Source: Cheilinus undulatus (Eukaryota > Chordata > Actinopteri > Labriformes > Labridae). Taken from it: a stretch of 64,000 bases of DNA. Below the pieces are notes generated by a model, which worked only from the letters and a program-made list of their open reading frames with translations, was not told where the DNA came from and did not search any database. The DNA lies in assembly GCF_018320785.1 (NCBI RefSeq), contig NC_054867.1, forward strand, positions 26,105,855 through 26,169,854, in the 5' to 3' direction. Each line of letters begins with the position of its first letter. Position 1 is the stretch's first letter. A program made the position numbers and the translations under genes. Positions 12,228 through 24,156 of the stretch are shown piece after piece.

Positions 12228-12950
12228 CTTGTGTCACTCATTCGCTCAGCTCTGTTTCAGATATAGGTTACTGTTGTTGTGCGGACTAGGCTATTTGTTC
12301 AGTGGTCTTTGACGAGGCAAAAAGTGTGGGAACCCCCAGCTTCTGCATAAAAGACCAATCTTGAAGACGCAGAGGGTTAATTTCAAGCCCCCACCACCAC
12401 CACCCACATCTCCAATTTGAAAGCCGCCTCTCTACCGGGAGAGGAAGGCTCTTTTTCGGTCAGATGGCGTGCTGCAGTCCGCCCCCGTCATTCTCCAGCC
12501 CACACAGACAGGGCAGCCAGCAACCAATACGGTGCGCCGGAGGAGGATTTCTGCCAGTGATTTCAGATGAGCTACGATACGCAAAGGGGATTTACTACGC
12601 CACTCTGAGCCGGGGAAGCTTTCGGCAAAAGGTAACAGGGTAAGAAACGAATAAGATAACTAGTGCGATGTGTTTTCACTGGACTAGTTCAGCTCACATC
12701 TGGCTCTGAATATCCGTCTGCATTCGATGTTCTTAAATCATAAAAGACTGCCAAAATAACACAAGTGTTTATACTTCGTGTAGTCTTAATGTGTGCTTTG
12801 TCTTTGTCCAACTGACATCAGTTTTTACTTCTTTGTCAGTTTCCCTCCGCGAGCACCGACCTCAGCTGTGACAGCGCGTGGTTGGAGAGACACTTTTCAG
12901 TCATTACGCAGGTCCCCTCTGTGCGCATTCATCTATCTGACCTGGAAAAG
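12228..12950 (+). other. nab2 untranslated 5' exons
   Basis: Exon 1 is inferred from about 12228 to a donor at 12631 (AAAG/GTAACA) or 12639 (ACAGG/GTAAGA). A second untranslated exon is read at 12840-12950, from TTCTTTGTCAG to GGAAAAG/GTAAGA. The coding exon follows an acceptor at 13216 (TTTCTAG). These exons rest on splice motifs only. Confidence 0.5.
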
Positions 12951-13227
12951 GTAAGACAGCTTTCTTTGTTCTTATCCATAGATTACAATAACTTCAATTG
13001 TACGAATGTTTAAAAGTGACAAGCATATGGAGCTTAAAGGCGTACATAAACTTCCTCTTTGTTCATGCTTCATCAATAGCCTACAGAAGATTATAGAGCA
13101 AGTGGGAACACTTGTGTGTTTTCTAGATCTTAAAATCTTTCCCAAAATAGATAATTGTGAGGGATTTCCCCACCTGCACTTCCATGTGTTTCTTTTCTGT
13201 TGTCCAAACTTTCTAGAGCAGTGTGCC

Positions 13228-16200
13228 ATGTCTTTGCCACGCACACTTGGGGAGCTGCAGCTCTATCGGGTGCTGCAAAGGGCCAACCTGCTGGCCTATT
13301 ATGAAACCTTCATCCAGCAGGGCGGTGACGACGTGCAGCAGCTCTGCGAGGCGGCAGAGGAGGAGTTCCTGGAGATCATGGCACTAGTTGGCATGGCCAC
13401 CAAGCCGCTACATGTGCGTAGGCTGCAAAAGGCCCTGCGAGACTGGGCGGCAAACCCTGCCCTCTTCAGTCAGCCCGTCTCTAATGTCCCTCTGGGGGGC
13501 ATCCCGCTATTCAAAGTAGACGGGACAGGAAGTGGACCAGCAGGCGGGCCCAGGAAGTCTGTGAGCAACGGGCAGCCGGGGTCTCCATGTGAGAGGGACG
13601 ACCGGGCGTGTCTGACTCCGATGCACAGTGGAAGCCCCAGAAGCCCCTGCTCCCAGGCCTCCCCACAGCCACCAGACACACACTATAGAGAAAAACTGTC
13701 CCCCATGGACCCACACTGGCTCAGCCCAGAGCCTGATGGGAACTGCAGTTTGGCTACTGCATCTGGAGTAGAGGAGGAGCCCCCCAGCCCTCAGTGTCCT
13801 CTGGGTCCGTCCACATCTCCGAGCCCTTCTGCATCTTTTGCTCCAGCAGCTCTGTCGGCCTGGCCTGGAGGACAGCTAGACGCGGAGACAACGAGGGCAG
13901 TGGTGGAAAGCGTGGAGAGACTCCTTAGGACCCTGCCCAGGTCAGACCCTACAGAGGTGAAAACTCTTCTCAGGATGAACAAGAAGATGGCAAAGACTGT
14001 GGGCCACATCTTCAAAATGGGCTCCCAGGATGTGAATAAAGAAGAAGAGATCAGGAAATATAGCCTCATCTATGGACGCTTTGACTCCAAGAGGAGAGAG
14101 GGGAAGCAGCTCACACATCATGAGGTACAAGAGGTGTAGAATCTTTTACATCATGTAAACAAGAAAGCATTAGCTTTAATCATGACATAAATGAACATCA
14201 TGAACAAAGTGTGCATTCTCCATATTGCTTTTATGTAATGTTCAGACTGTCTGTCCCTCCTTCACTCAGTGCTTTTCCTCCTTAGCTGATCATCAATGAA
14301 GCTGCAGCACAGTTTTGCATGCGCGACAACGCTCTTCTGCTGAGACGGGTGGAGCTCTTCTCTTTGGCTCGGCAGGTGGCGAGAAAATGTGCCTACACCT
14401 CCACACTCAAGCATTCAAGGTAGGGGGGGGCTGTCCATAAAGCAAGTGATCACTTCACCTGCTGTGTCTTGATTGCTTCTACACACATTTATCTTATGAG
14501 ATGCATCATGTTAAAAGAAAAGTGAAGTAAATGCAGACACTATCATAGCTAGTAGCTGATTTACCTGTAGATGGGGATTTGTATGAGTCACATCTTGTCC
14601 AGGGCTTTCATTTTCTTAAAGAAGTGGGGTCAGACCACAGTGGGACTTGTACTCAAACCTCTGTAGCTTTAGTATAATGAGCTGACATCAACTCACACAA
14701 CACAGAAATCCCCTAAGAGAACAAAACATTTACATATCATCTGTTTGCTAGGAAATTCCCACCATTTCAGATCAACATTTGCCTCATTCAGTTTTTAAAT
14801 TTAAAGTTTATAACAAATTACTCAAAAAATAGACTGCTTCCAGTTGTCAAATATTTAAAAAATGGCCTGGCATTCAGTCAAAACCCCCAATTCCATACAA
14901 ATAATTCAAATAAAATGCATGTTAGAAAGTTGCACATTGTTTTAAAGCTGCATAAAAGTTTGATTATGCCTATCACTGTGCTTTATTCAAAAACACAGGC
15001 TAGATTTCATTAAATAAAATGTTAAGTCAACACCCATGACTGAATGTCCTTTATTGGAACGCAAGTCAGATTCTGTTTTTCTGCATTAATCATCTTAAAG
15101 GTAAAAAAAAAAAAAAAAAAAAACTCTAATGTTATATTTTTTGACTGGTCTCTTCTTGTAGGACAAATCCAGATGAGAGCAGCATCCTGCCCCTAAAAAG
15201 AGCGAGACATGAGGTGAGTTTTGACACCAGCAGGAACACAGTGTGACCTCTCATTAATGTACTACTCTAACACACAACCTCATGTGTAAACAAAGCCAAA
15301 GTTCAGGTCACTTGTCAGTGATGTGAAGTAGTTCAACAGCTCTGAATTGACAGTGATGTGTTTTAGGTGATTGTGCCCGAGAGTGTATCATCTCTCCTTG
15401 GAGTGGAGGGCTCGGAGGGTGTGACCCAGAGGGCAGATGATGACAGCTTATCCACAGAAAGCCTCGACAGTGTGTCACATGGTAAACACTTCAGACCTTT
15501 CTCCCGTTTCTACACAAAAAAAAAATCAGGGTTTTAAGACAATTGGAATTTCCCCTTGTGGGACTAATAAAGGAGTATCTTATCTTATCTCATTTACCTA
15601 GTTCTGTCTCTCCATTTCAGACATCAGCTCACAGTGCAACCAGTCTCCGTCCCCCCGTCCCCATTCCGACACCTCCAACCCCACCAGCTGGAGTCGCCAT
15701 CTCATACAGCAAACGCTAATGGACGAAGGGCTTCGATTGGCTCGGCTGGTGTCACATGATCGAGCTGGCAAGCTCAGCCTGGGATCAGAAGGAGCTCATT
15801 CTACAGGTGACTTTTCCAATAATGACCTAACAATATTATGTGCTCAATAATGGAAGCAGAATAAAAGTCTGTTTTTGAAATGTTTCACAACTTTGTCTGG
15901 GTTAAAGGAACATTACAAAGTTTTTGTTTTAAACCCTAGAAGTCCACAGGCTATTTTGCCATTTGTCAATATTTTTCTTTCAATAATATAAACCATTCGA
16001 AAAATGTTTACCATGCTCATGTTTGGTATCATTTATTCAGAAAAATCTCAACTGAGTGAAAAAAACTTTAACTTACTGTACTAGATATAGGACCTCCAAA
16101 AGACTCAATAAAAACGATTTTGAAAAATTGCTATTTAAAGAAATAAATTTAGCAAAATACAATGAAGCTGACGTTTCTAGAGTTAGAAACTAAGAAAATG

Positions 16201-19200
16201 TCATAAACGTTCACACAAAAGTGGTAAATTTATGTATATCAAGCTAAAAAAATAATGCTTTTACACAGAATACATACATATAGGTGTTTTTTTTAATTCA
16301 CTAAACAATGCCTGTTTAAGATAATTTTTGTACTTGAGTGTACAGACATAAATATGGCATTTTTTGCATTCTAAGGCTGTGAAAGATTCCAAGCCGTGCA
16401 AATTAAACATACAGACATGTATAAGTGAGCCAAAAATCAAGCTGAATGCAGAATATATACATAGATGTTTTTTTTTTCTTTTTTTTTTTAATTTTTAACT
16501 TTCCCAGTCTTAGATATTTTATGAACACAATTATTAGGAGAATTAGATTACATGGACTGCATTTTTATAGCATGAATGATAAGCAGATAGTAAAAATATA
16601 AGGAGATTTTCTCCCTTTTAAAAAAATAAAATGCTGAAATTATGAAAAATTACCAGCATCACTGCTGTACAGTTTGGAACACTGTACCCCCACTTGTAAA
16701 ATATATATTTTATCAAATTCAAATCATCCTTCTTCCTGTTCTTAATGACCTATTGGTATTACAAAAAAAAACAAAAGGGAATTTAAAAATAATGGTTTTC
16801 ACAAAAAGTTATTGCAATGCAAAATGTGGCTGTTTTCATGCTATTAAATGACAAAAATAGCGCATGATGACATCACGCCGGCGTGATTGTGGACATCTAA
16901 GGTTTAATACACTAATTTGCTAATAGATTCAGGTGAAACGGCCAATACTGCTCTCCCATTTGAACTGTAAATACAGGACTATGGCCAGCAACAAGTTAGC
17001 TTAGCATAGCTCAGTGACTGAAAACAAGGAAAAACTGCTAATGTGGCATTTGCAATGGTGCACTTCTTAACCTACAAATTTTACTTCATTTATTGTTTGT
17101 TTTTGTGGGGAAAAAATGTCATTTTTTTAAACTTTGCATGGGTTTGTGCTGAACTATTTCTGCTTTTTCACATCTGTTAATTTTAAATAAACAATTCATA
17201 ATGTTTTAAACAGAGAGCTTTGGAGGTTCTAGTGTTTAAATTTTGTTTGTCGTACATGGAAACAGGCTAGCTATTTCCCCCGTTTCCATTCTTTAAGCTA
17301 AGCTATGCTAACCAGAAGCTAACAGATTTTTTTAACAAACAGTGCAGGAGTGTTAATCTTTGCATCTTAATCTGAGCATCAAGGAGATAACCCTTTGTTG
17401 CAAAATATCAGACCAGTAATTAATATTTAAATATAGGTGATAATCAGAAGAGATGGAGTTGATTGAAAATGACAGACAGAGACTCCCTAACCTCTCCTAA
17501 CAATGAATATTTCATCGCTCTCGAGTTTGAACTCTAGTGAGTCAGACTCAGTGACGCCTCCCACCATACACAGCTGAACTTCACCAGACTGCAAATTAGA
17601 GAGGAGAGAAGTTAGAAGGGGAAACAGAAGGAGGTGGAGAGCGATATATGGAGAGAAAAAGAGTGAGAGAGGGAGGGATGAGATGAAGAAGAAGAGGGGG
17701 AGGGCAGTGTTACACTGTTATGGCACTTCCTTAATGCCCTGCTAGCATAACATTTTTCATAATGCATCACAGCTTCTCACAAGAAAAAACAGAAAAAAAG
17801 AGTGATCTGAGCGAGTTAGTCGTTCTGGGCTGTGATAGCCAGCAGAGGAGATGGAGCGAGAAGGAAGCCAGCAAAGACATGAGGGGGCGGTTTGGGAGGA
17901 GGGAGAAGTGGAGGGGGGGGGGGGGCATAGGAAGTTCTCCGTGGGCGGCAGAATCGGAGCCCCCCCTCCTCGGCTACAACTGACGTCAGAGTGTGTTAGG
18001 TGCGTGGGCTGAAGGGCGGGATGGATGGGGCGTGGGGGCGAGAGAGTGGGAGGTAATTGGAGGGGCGTTGCATTGACTCACCAAGCGACAGTGTACAAAA
18101 ATAAAACCTGTGGGCAGGGAAATGGCACAGTCTTTTTTCTACATCTTCTCCCTCCACCGAAAGGACTGCGGAAACAACAAAAAAAATGACATATGTTTCA
18201 TCTCTGACGTTGATCTCCCTCACTTTGTTTTTTTTTCCTCTCTCTCTCTCATCCAAGTTTCCCTCGTCTGTAGCTCTCATTAATCAGACGTTCCTCTCAC
18301 TTCCTGTCAACGTCACTGATATCTGCCATAACTCATCTTCCTTTTCTCATCAATAAAGTCAGAAAATCATTTCTCTTCATATTGCACAAACCTAACCACT
18401 TGTATATCTTCTGCTTAAAATGTGCTATTAAATATCTTTTTAATCACGAAGTCATCATAATTTATTACAGCATGCTGATGTTAAGAGTTTCCATCTGAGC
18501 AAATAAATGAATTAACAGCCAATGAATCAATACTTTCTACCTCCTTAATATGGGAACACTTTTTGCACTACTTATAAATCAAACACGCGTTCATATTTTG
18601 TCATGCAAGTGCACTGATGAGCTTCATAGGGTTTTTTTGAGTAAAAATATACTACGAATATCAGCCTTTGTCTGATTTATTTGATGTGTCTTGTTTATTG
18701 GTTTGTTGACTCAATCACCAGCGTAGTTAAATGTGTAATATTGGACACTTTCTGTTATTAAACAGCTTGGGTTTGTCATGATGACTTCACCCTATGTGGG
18801 AGAGTTTCTTGCTGAATTCCCAAAACTGTTAATCAAAGGTCTTAAAAACGATTTATATTGATTACTGTGAATCTTATCACGCAGATTTTTTTAGTGGCTT
18901 ATTGATAAGTGGGATCTTACATTAAACCTCAAAGCAACAGGTTGAATTAAGAAATGTAATGTTCCTTTAAATATCCCATTGATTGGCAGCTCAAAGTAGA
19001 TTTAAGGTTGGCACTGACATCCATCATGGCCTAAAAACCCTTGCTTCAGTCAGGAGCTGCTGTAGGTACTAATCGTTTTTGCTGGTATTTGTTCATTAAG
19101 TGTCTTAAAACATAATTTTCACACCATCCTAAAAACTGCCTCTCTCTACAGACATTGACGTTAAAGTGGAGAGGCGGAGCTCCATAACAGCGTGCAGGAG

Positions 19201-19249
19201 TGTTAACCCCTGCATCACCAAAGACGACTCTAATCATCGGGGGAAATGA
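13228..19249 (+). CDS. nab2: NGFI-A (EGR1)-binding protein 2
   Basis: Nuclear co-regulator that binds EGR-family zinc-finger factors and mostly represses their targets. Coding exons are 13228-14124, 14286-14419, 15162-15213, 15367-15481, 15621-15806 and 19152-19249 (TGA), all GT-AG with matching phase, giving about 493 residues. The start is ATG 13228; upstream in-frame sequence lies before the acceptor at 13216. The N-terminal NCD1 domain ([35 protein letters not shown]) fills about residues 1-85, then a Ser/Pro-rich linker. NCD2 begins near residue 212 and contains [25 protein letters not shown] and, across the splice, [13 protein letters not shown] late conserved block, [19 protein letters not shown], is near residue 420. 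VKVE near residue 465 fits a SUMO-acceptor consensus. The tail resembles NAB2 more than NAB1, and the 12q13-type neighbourhood supports nab2. Confidence 0.94.
15537..15597 (+). repeat. LINE-type 3' tail fragment
   Basis: AATTTCCCCTTGTGGGACTA followed by ATAAAGGAGTATC and a TTATC repeat is the 3' tail typical of fish non-LTR retrotransposons or their SINE partners. It lies in a short nab2 intron. A tail of similar composition, reversed, is visible near 32165-32205. Confidence 0.6.
17500..18120 (+). promoter_or_regulatory. Candidate intronic enhancer or alternative promoter of nab2
   Basis: Within the 3.3-kb last nab2 intron the composition changes sharply to GC-rich. It holds a perfect CRE, TGACGTCA, at 17981-17988. 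Near-consensus EGR sites include GGGGGCGG near 17883, CCGTGGGCG at 17939-17947, GCGTGGGCT at 18002-18010 and GTGGGGGCG at 18032-18040. The rest of the intron (15807-17500 and 18120-19151) is ordinary AT-rich sequence. Function is inferred from motif clustering; NAB2 is known in mammals as an EGR target in a feedback loop. Confidence 0.45.
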
Positions 19250-20470
19250 AAACACTGGGTGGTCATCAGGAAACTTGCTGTCAGACCTGCCAATGAACTC
19301 TTCTCACTTATACAGGCTGTTACTGAGCAGGTTTTCCATGTGTGCTCAGATCACTCAGATCAGGACTCTTACTGACTTCAAAATCAATACAGTCAATGTC
19401 AGATATTACATGGGAGCGGTATCATAAACCCCCAAATTATTCTGGGTTTACGTCAGCGGAGGTTCTTTGTTGTATCTTTTGAATACATGGATGATACGTC
19501 CTCATGGTTTTATCTGAAGGAAATTTTAAAAGTAACACTTCTGTCTTAATGTCAAAGAGCTTTGTGTTCAAAGTGCCACCAGATGAATTGGGCTTTACAC
19601 AGCAGGGGGCACTGCAACTTTGGAAATTAACTCTCCTAACTCACTACAGGAACTTACAGTAGTTATGTAAATGAAATTTGGTTTGTTGGAGTCTTAGATC
19701 TATTTTATTTTTCAGTAAGTGACCACATTAAAACAGTGTTATAAAATCCAGAGCAGCTCATTACCCTCAGGAAAGAAAAGGATGAACCGACCTGAGTTTG
19801 ATACGCTTTAGGATTCAAAACTGGAGGAAACTTAAGTCCACGTAGGTGGACTTGTAAAGAAGATTTAAAGAGACATGCTGGGGTTTATGAGAGATAAAGC
19901 CATGGGACTTTCTCACTCACTCCCTCACCGCTTTCTGTGATCATGTTTTCTCCCAAGCAGCTGATGTGGTGTTTGTAGAGATGAGGCTTTTCATTTTCTT
20001 TAATTCTGTGAAAATGTACTCAGAACACCTTTTTGATACTCAGCAGCATGTAAAAAGAAAAAATGATGCTTGGTGGAAGTTTATTTCTCAGTTGCCTCTT
20101 TCAGCAGTGTTATCAGGTTTCAGGTTCAGCTGCAGTGTTTTGCTCAAGGACACTTTAGTGATGAGGTCAGCTGAGCCTCTCAATGTTGCTAAAATCTTTT
20201 TGCAGATTGGTGCCATTGATCCTCTGTCAGGAAATTGTATTTCAAATTTGAACAAAAAATTAAACTTACCAGAGGATTCTCAGGAAGTATCAATTTTAAA
20301 TGGTACTTTATAAAAGTGCAGTGGAGACTTTCTCATTGGTGTGTTAATGGGATGATTTCTTTGCTCTTAACTCCTCTGATATTCTGGACTCCTATTAAAT
20401 TACAACTGTCATTCTTTCTTTAATATATGAGAAAATAACATTCACCCCTTCAACAGACTTAATAAAAATA
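19250..20470 (+). other. nab2 3' UTR and downstream flank
   Basis: Follows the nab2 stop. An AATAAA at about 20460 could end the transcript. The 115-codon open frame at 19966-20313 has no recognised domain and no ATG at its left end, so it is not called a gene. Confidence 0.4.
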
Positions 20471-21224
20471 CAAATTTCATGTTGAATATGTTTAAAAATG
20501 TTCAGATTTTAGTATACTTAATAAGTATGTCAGTGAGGTAGCTTGCTGTGCATCACTTACACCTGCCTGTCTCTTGAGCATTAGTAACCAACTCGGTTTA
20601 TTATGTTGCAAAACAGATTATTTATTTTGTTACATCACAATAAATGTTATTTTATTTCTTTAGCCTCCCGTGGTGCATTTATTTTCCACAAAGAATGTTT
20701 TTTTTTTCCTTGGCTCTTCTCTGATGTGTGGAAGAGGCTGCAGGAGCTGCGTCACTCAGCCAGCAACACTTCTGCTGTCGTCTTGTTTGTAGCACTGATG
20801 CTCTGCACAGAGCATCCAATCAAGCATGACTCACCTGTACCAGTGGTGTCATCAGCACACACACATAATCACACATATAGACACACAAACACTTACTAGC
20901 ATGATTCTGACACTAGAGGATAAAGACCTTTGGAGAGCCTACATCAGACGAGATTTTGGGATTACAAAACCGCTAAGGCCTAAGTTTATCTCACTGCTGC
21001 TACTGTGTGTGTAACACAGAATCATCAGCACTCAGTCTGTATGAATATCAAAGGTGGGGGAGGCCAGGGTCGGTTATCTCACAGGTTGTTGTCACAGTGT
21101 TTATTACAGCAAAATGGTAGTGTGCTAGTTCAGCATGCTCACATCCCATAGTTGGTATTGATGCCGTGCTCATTTTTACCCAGCCATGTTGTGGAGCACA
21201 CATGAAAAAGAGTTGGACATTTAC
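20470..21224. other. Intergenic, nothing recognised
   Basis: AT-rich sequence with a CA-rich patch near 20858-20892. No gene or clear repeat family was seen. Confidence 0.35.
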
Positions 21225-21422
21225 ATTTTTATATTTAAGGATATTAATGCCTTTAACGGAAAGATAGGGCAGTAAATAGAGCCAGAAATCGAGGAGAGAA
21301 AGTGTGGGGAGTGAAATGTTGGAAAGGAGCCAGAGGCCGGATTTGAACCTGGACTACCCATCTCAAGGACAAGGCTTGTGTGCATGGGGCACACAGTGAG
21401 CACTGCTAGACCACCAGTACAC
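21225..21422 (-). repeat. tRNA-derived SINE-like fragment
   Basis: Contains GGATTTGAACCTGG near 21339, a reverse-orientation tRNA B-box-like motif, in sequence resembling common fish tRNA-derived SINEs. The A-box end is degraded and no tail was seen. Confidence 0.45.
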
Positions 21423-21561
21423 AATGAACAGACATTTGTTATTTTTGTTGGTCAATGTTGTTGGTCAGTGTTTGTTGTCAATGTTTTTGTATTAAAAGTG
21501 TGAACTTTTATAGTCAAACCTCTGTTTAAAAAGGAAAGTAGTAGATATGATTTAAACCAAC

Positions 21562-21850
21562 TTTGGGAAAGCTGTGTATCAGTGGTAGAGACGGTTGTTT
21601 CCCAATAAAGGGTCAGGGGTTTAATCTCCAGTTACTGCAGTCACATATTCATGTGTTCTTGGACAAGACACTTAGCCACAAAATGCTCTCACTGCTGTCA
21701 ATGGCATGTGATTGTGTATGAATCCAACTAGTTATTACTAATGACAACTTAACATAGCAGTCTCTGTCAGCAATGTATGAATGGGTAAGTGTGACCTGCT
21801 TTGTAAACAATGTTTTGAGTAGTTAGACAGAAAAGCACTGCACAAGATCA
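21562..21850 (+). repeat. tRNA-derived SINE
   Basis: The head TCAGTGGTAGAGACGGTTG and GGGTTTAATCTCC correspond to diverged A and B boxes of a tRNA-like promoter. The body contains GTGTTCTTGGACAAGACACT and the tail region GAAAAGCACTGCACAAG, a layout found repeatedly in fish genomes. Orientation is plus. It is not a functional tRNA gene because no cloverleaf closes. Confidence 0.7.
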
Positions 21851-23367
21851 AGTACATAACAGATTTATTTTCAGCCAATTAGCTAAAGCAGTATAATCAT
21901 TATCAAGAGGTCAGGTGGAGCTGTTGTCAGCTTTACATTAAATTACATTTACATTACCTGCAGAGCTAATGGTAATCATAGCAGCCACATCAACCGTAAA
22001 TTTCCAGTTATTTTGATGAACAAAAGTATTAAAAAGGGTTAAAATGGCTTCACCAAACACTAGAAGAAAGTGACTAAATTGCAGAGATGCACTGGCAATC
22101 AAAATGCTGCGACTTAGACAATGCTAAAATGTCTGTGCAATTTAGATTTTGCAGGAGTTTGCTTACATTTTTTGATAACTAAAAAACAAGACATCACTGT
22201 GTATCTTCTGGATGCTTTTGGCTTAAATTTTTCTCACTGTAGGGTACAAAAACAGGTGCCAATATCTTTTGGATTAATTCACAGTATCATGAAACATAGC
22301 TCATTAGCATGTTAGCATTATCCTTTAGTGTCACAAATTGCAGATTTCTGTACTAAGAACTACATATCTTTAGTACATAGGTGCGCAAAGTGCATTCAAA
22401 TGGGGAAGTATACTGTACATATTGTACTACTGGCACACTCAAAATCATCCAAGAACTGAGAGTGGAACGATGGACACTTCAAACCCTCAACAAACTCTAC
22501 ATTGATGATATAGCAAGAGGGGTCTGGCTGCAGACTCTATACACTGAAAAAAGTACAATGCTGTTGCTGGATTGATGTAATTTTTTGTTTTATAACAGCC
22601 TAAAATTATTGATTTTTTTCATTAAATCTAAATCTTCTAAATTATCTTAATGGTTGAACCTATATTTTTTTATTTAAACTAGCAGCAAATTAAATTCTGT
22701 CATTGGATCATTGTATTTTTATTGCATTAAGCCTTCTGTGCACATGCACATTCGTAACAACATCCCGTAGGTCCCAAGTGGATTAAAAAAACACTTGATG
22801 CACAGCAGCCATCACTTTCTGAGTGGCTCTCCCTCTACACTTCAGCACAGGCATCCAACTAACCGACTTTGACTGAGAAGAAAGTGCTAAGTTGATAACA
22901 GAAAGGGAAAAACATAAGCTTTGTGTGCAGGTGAATTAATCCAAATATAATTTATCCTTAGCCTTCATGTCTCCTCTAAGAGGTTGCCCTTATTGCTGAG
23001 GTTTATCTCCAGAGGTTACAAATATGTCAACCCAAGTTCAGAGGCTGTCAGCTTCTCACTTTCTGAGATGTTCTTGTTCTTACATGGTTGCAATTTCACT
23101 GCAGTATTTTAAGGGGACATATCATGCAAATATAAGAAAAATATGTGCCCCTGGCCAGTCCACAATCCCCTCAAATACCATAAAAATTCATCCCATTCCA
23201 CCCTCTCTTTCTCCACCTTTCAGGAAATGTGTGCTGAAACAAGCCATTGTCAGATTTCCCCTCATGATGTCATGCTGGGAGTTAGCCCACCCCCAGGTTT
23301 GGTTGACCCTCCCGATTTGGAAGAAAATTCCACTTTCCTCTCTTGATCCTACTCTTGGCCATCAGCT

Positions 23368-23445
23368 GAGATGCTGGATAGCTCAGTGGGTTACCCTGCT
23401 GACTTTTGACTGGGAGATTGATGGTACAAATCCCAGTCAGGTCCC
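23368..23445 (+). repeat. tRNA-like SINE head
   Basis: GGATAGCTCAGTGGGTTA and GGTACAAATCCCAG form A-box- and B-box-like elements about 45 bases apart. The segment resembles the head of a tRNA-derived SINE. A 186-codon open frame over this stretch is considered chance. Confidence 0.5.
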
Positions 23446-23686
23446 AAACTTTGGATATAAGTGCCTGAAACATCAGGAAAGCGACATTAATTTCCTGAAA
23501 GAATCAAATATTACTGTTTATTCAGCAATAAACTTCACAGGCATGTTTTGGGGGACTTCTGAGACCAATATAAACTTGTCTTAAAGGGCAAAATATGTCC
23601 CCTTTAATACATTTCTGTTCTCCCATCGGGCCAAAGTAACAAGAGTTTTCAGGAAAAATGTGTTGAGTTGACTTTCAAAACCCATG

Positions 23687-23796
23687 GGAGGCACAGTGGC
23701 GCAGGGGTTAGAGCTGTTGCCTCACAGCAAGAAGGTCGCTGGTTTGCTTCCCAGTCAGGGCCTTTCTGTGCAAAGGTCACATGTTCCCCCCGCTTT
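23687..23796 (+). repeat. DANA/mermaid-like SINE fragment
   Basis: GGCACAGTGGCGCAGGGGTT, CCTCACAGCAAGAAGGTCGC and the following GGCCTTTCTGTGCAAAGGTC match the recalled layout of the widespread fish SINE family of DANA/mermaid type. Only the head and part of the body are present. Confidence 0.7.
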
Positions 23797-24156
23797 ACTT
23801 TACATTTAAAATAAAAACAACTATTATTTTTTAATTAAAACAACCTAAAAAAAAAATTTCTCCAACCTTTATAAAATGGTTTTATGAACTTAAACATTTT
23901 AAGTTCAAATGAGTGGAATATTTATATTGGGTGATAAACTTTTGTGTGTGTGGGTGTGTGTGTGTGTGTGTGTGTGTGTGTAGGACAATTTAAAATAATT
24001 AGGTTTGCTCAACCTTCAAACATAGTTTCTATGAAGTCAAAAAAATTTAGATTTATCTGATTTAAAAATTTTTTTTAACTGATTCAATTAAATATGTTTT
24101 GTGTGATTACTTCTTTTTTTTTAAGTTCAACCCATTTTTTTTTTTTTTAGTGTACT

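Larger units (their letters stand above)
22541..24152. mobile_element. Possible non-autonomous DNA transposon with degraded ends
   Basis: The left end reads ACACTGAAAAAAGTACA and the right end TTTTTTTTTAGTGTA, a short inverted match of the CACTG-A-rich type seen in fish hAT-like MITEs. Internal AT-rich sequence near 23810-24150 includes a GT microsatellite at about 23944-23982. Two tRNA-like segments lie inside. The ends are short, so the boundaries are uncertain. Confidence 0.35.

Noticed and set aside
13006-13227. N-terminal extension of the nab2 open frame
   Set aside because: It lies before the splice acceptor at 13216 and has no similarity to NAB proteins; ATG 13228 matches the family start.
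19966-20313. 115-codon open frame downstream of nab2
   Set aside because: The left end is not an ATG, no domain is recognisable, and it lies in the probable nab2 3' UTR/flank.
23368-23445. Possible tRNA gene
   Set aside because: A- and B-box-like words are present, but the stems of a cloverleaf do not close; a SINE head explains it.
23024-23584. 186-codon open frame
   Set aside because: It crosses a tRNA-like SINE head and AT-rich repeat DNA. No family resemblance or splice context.
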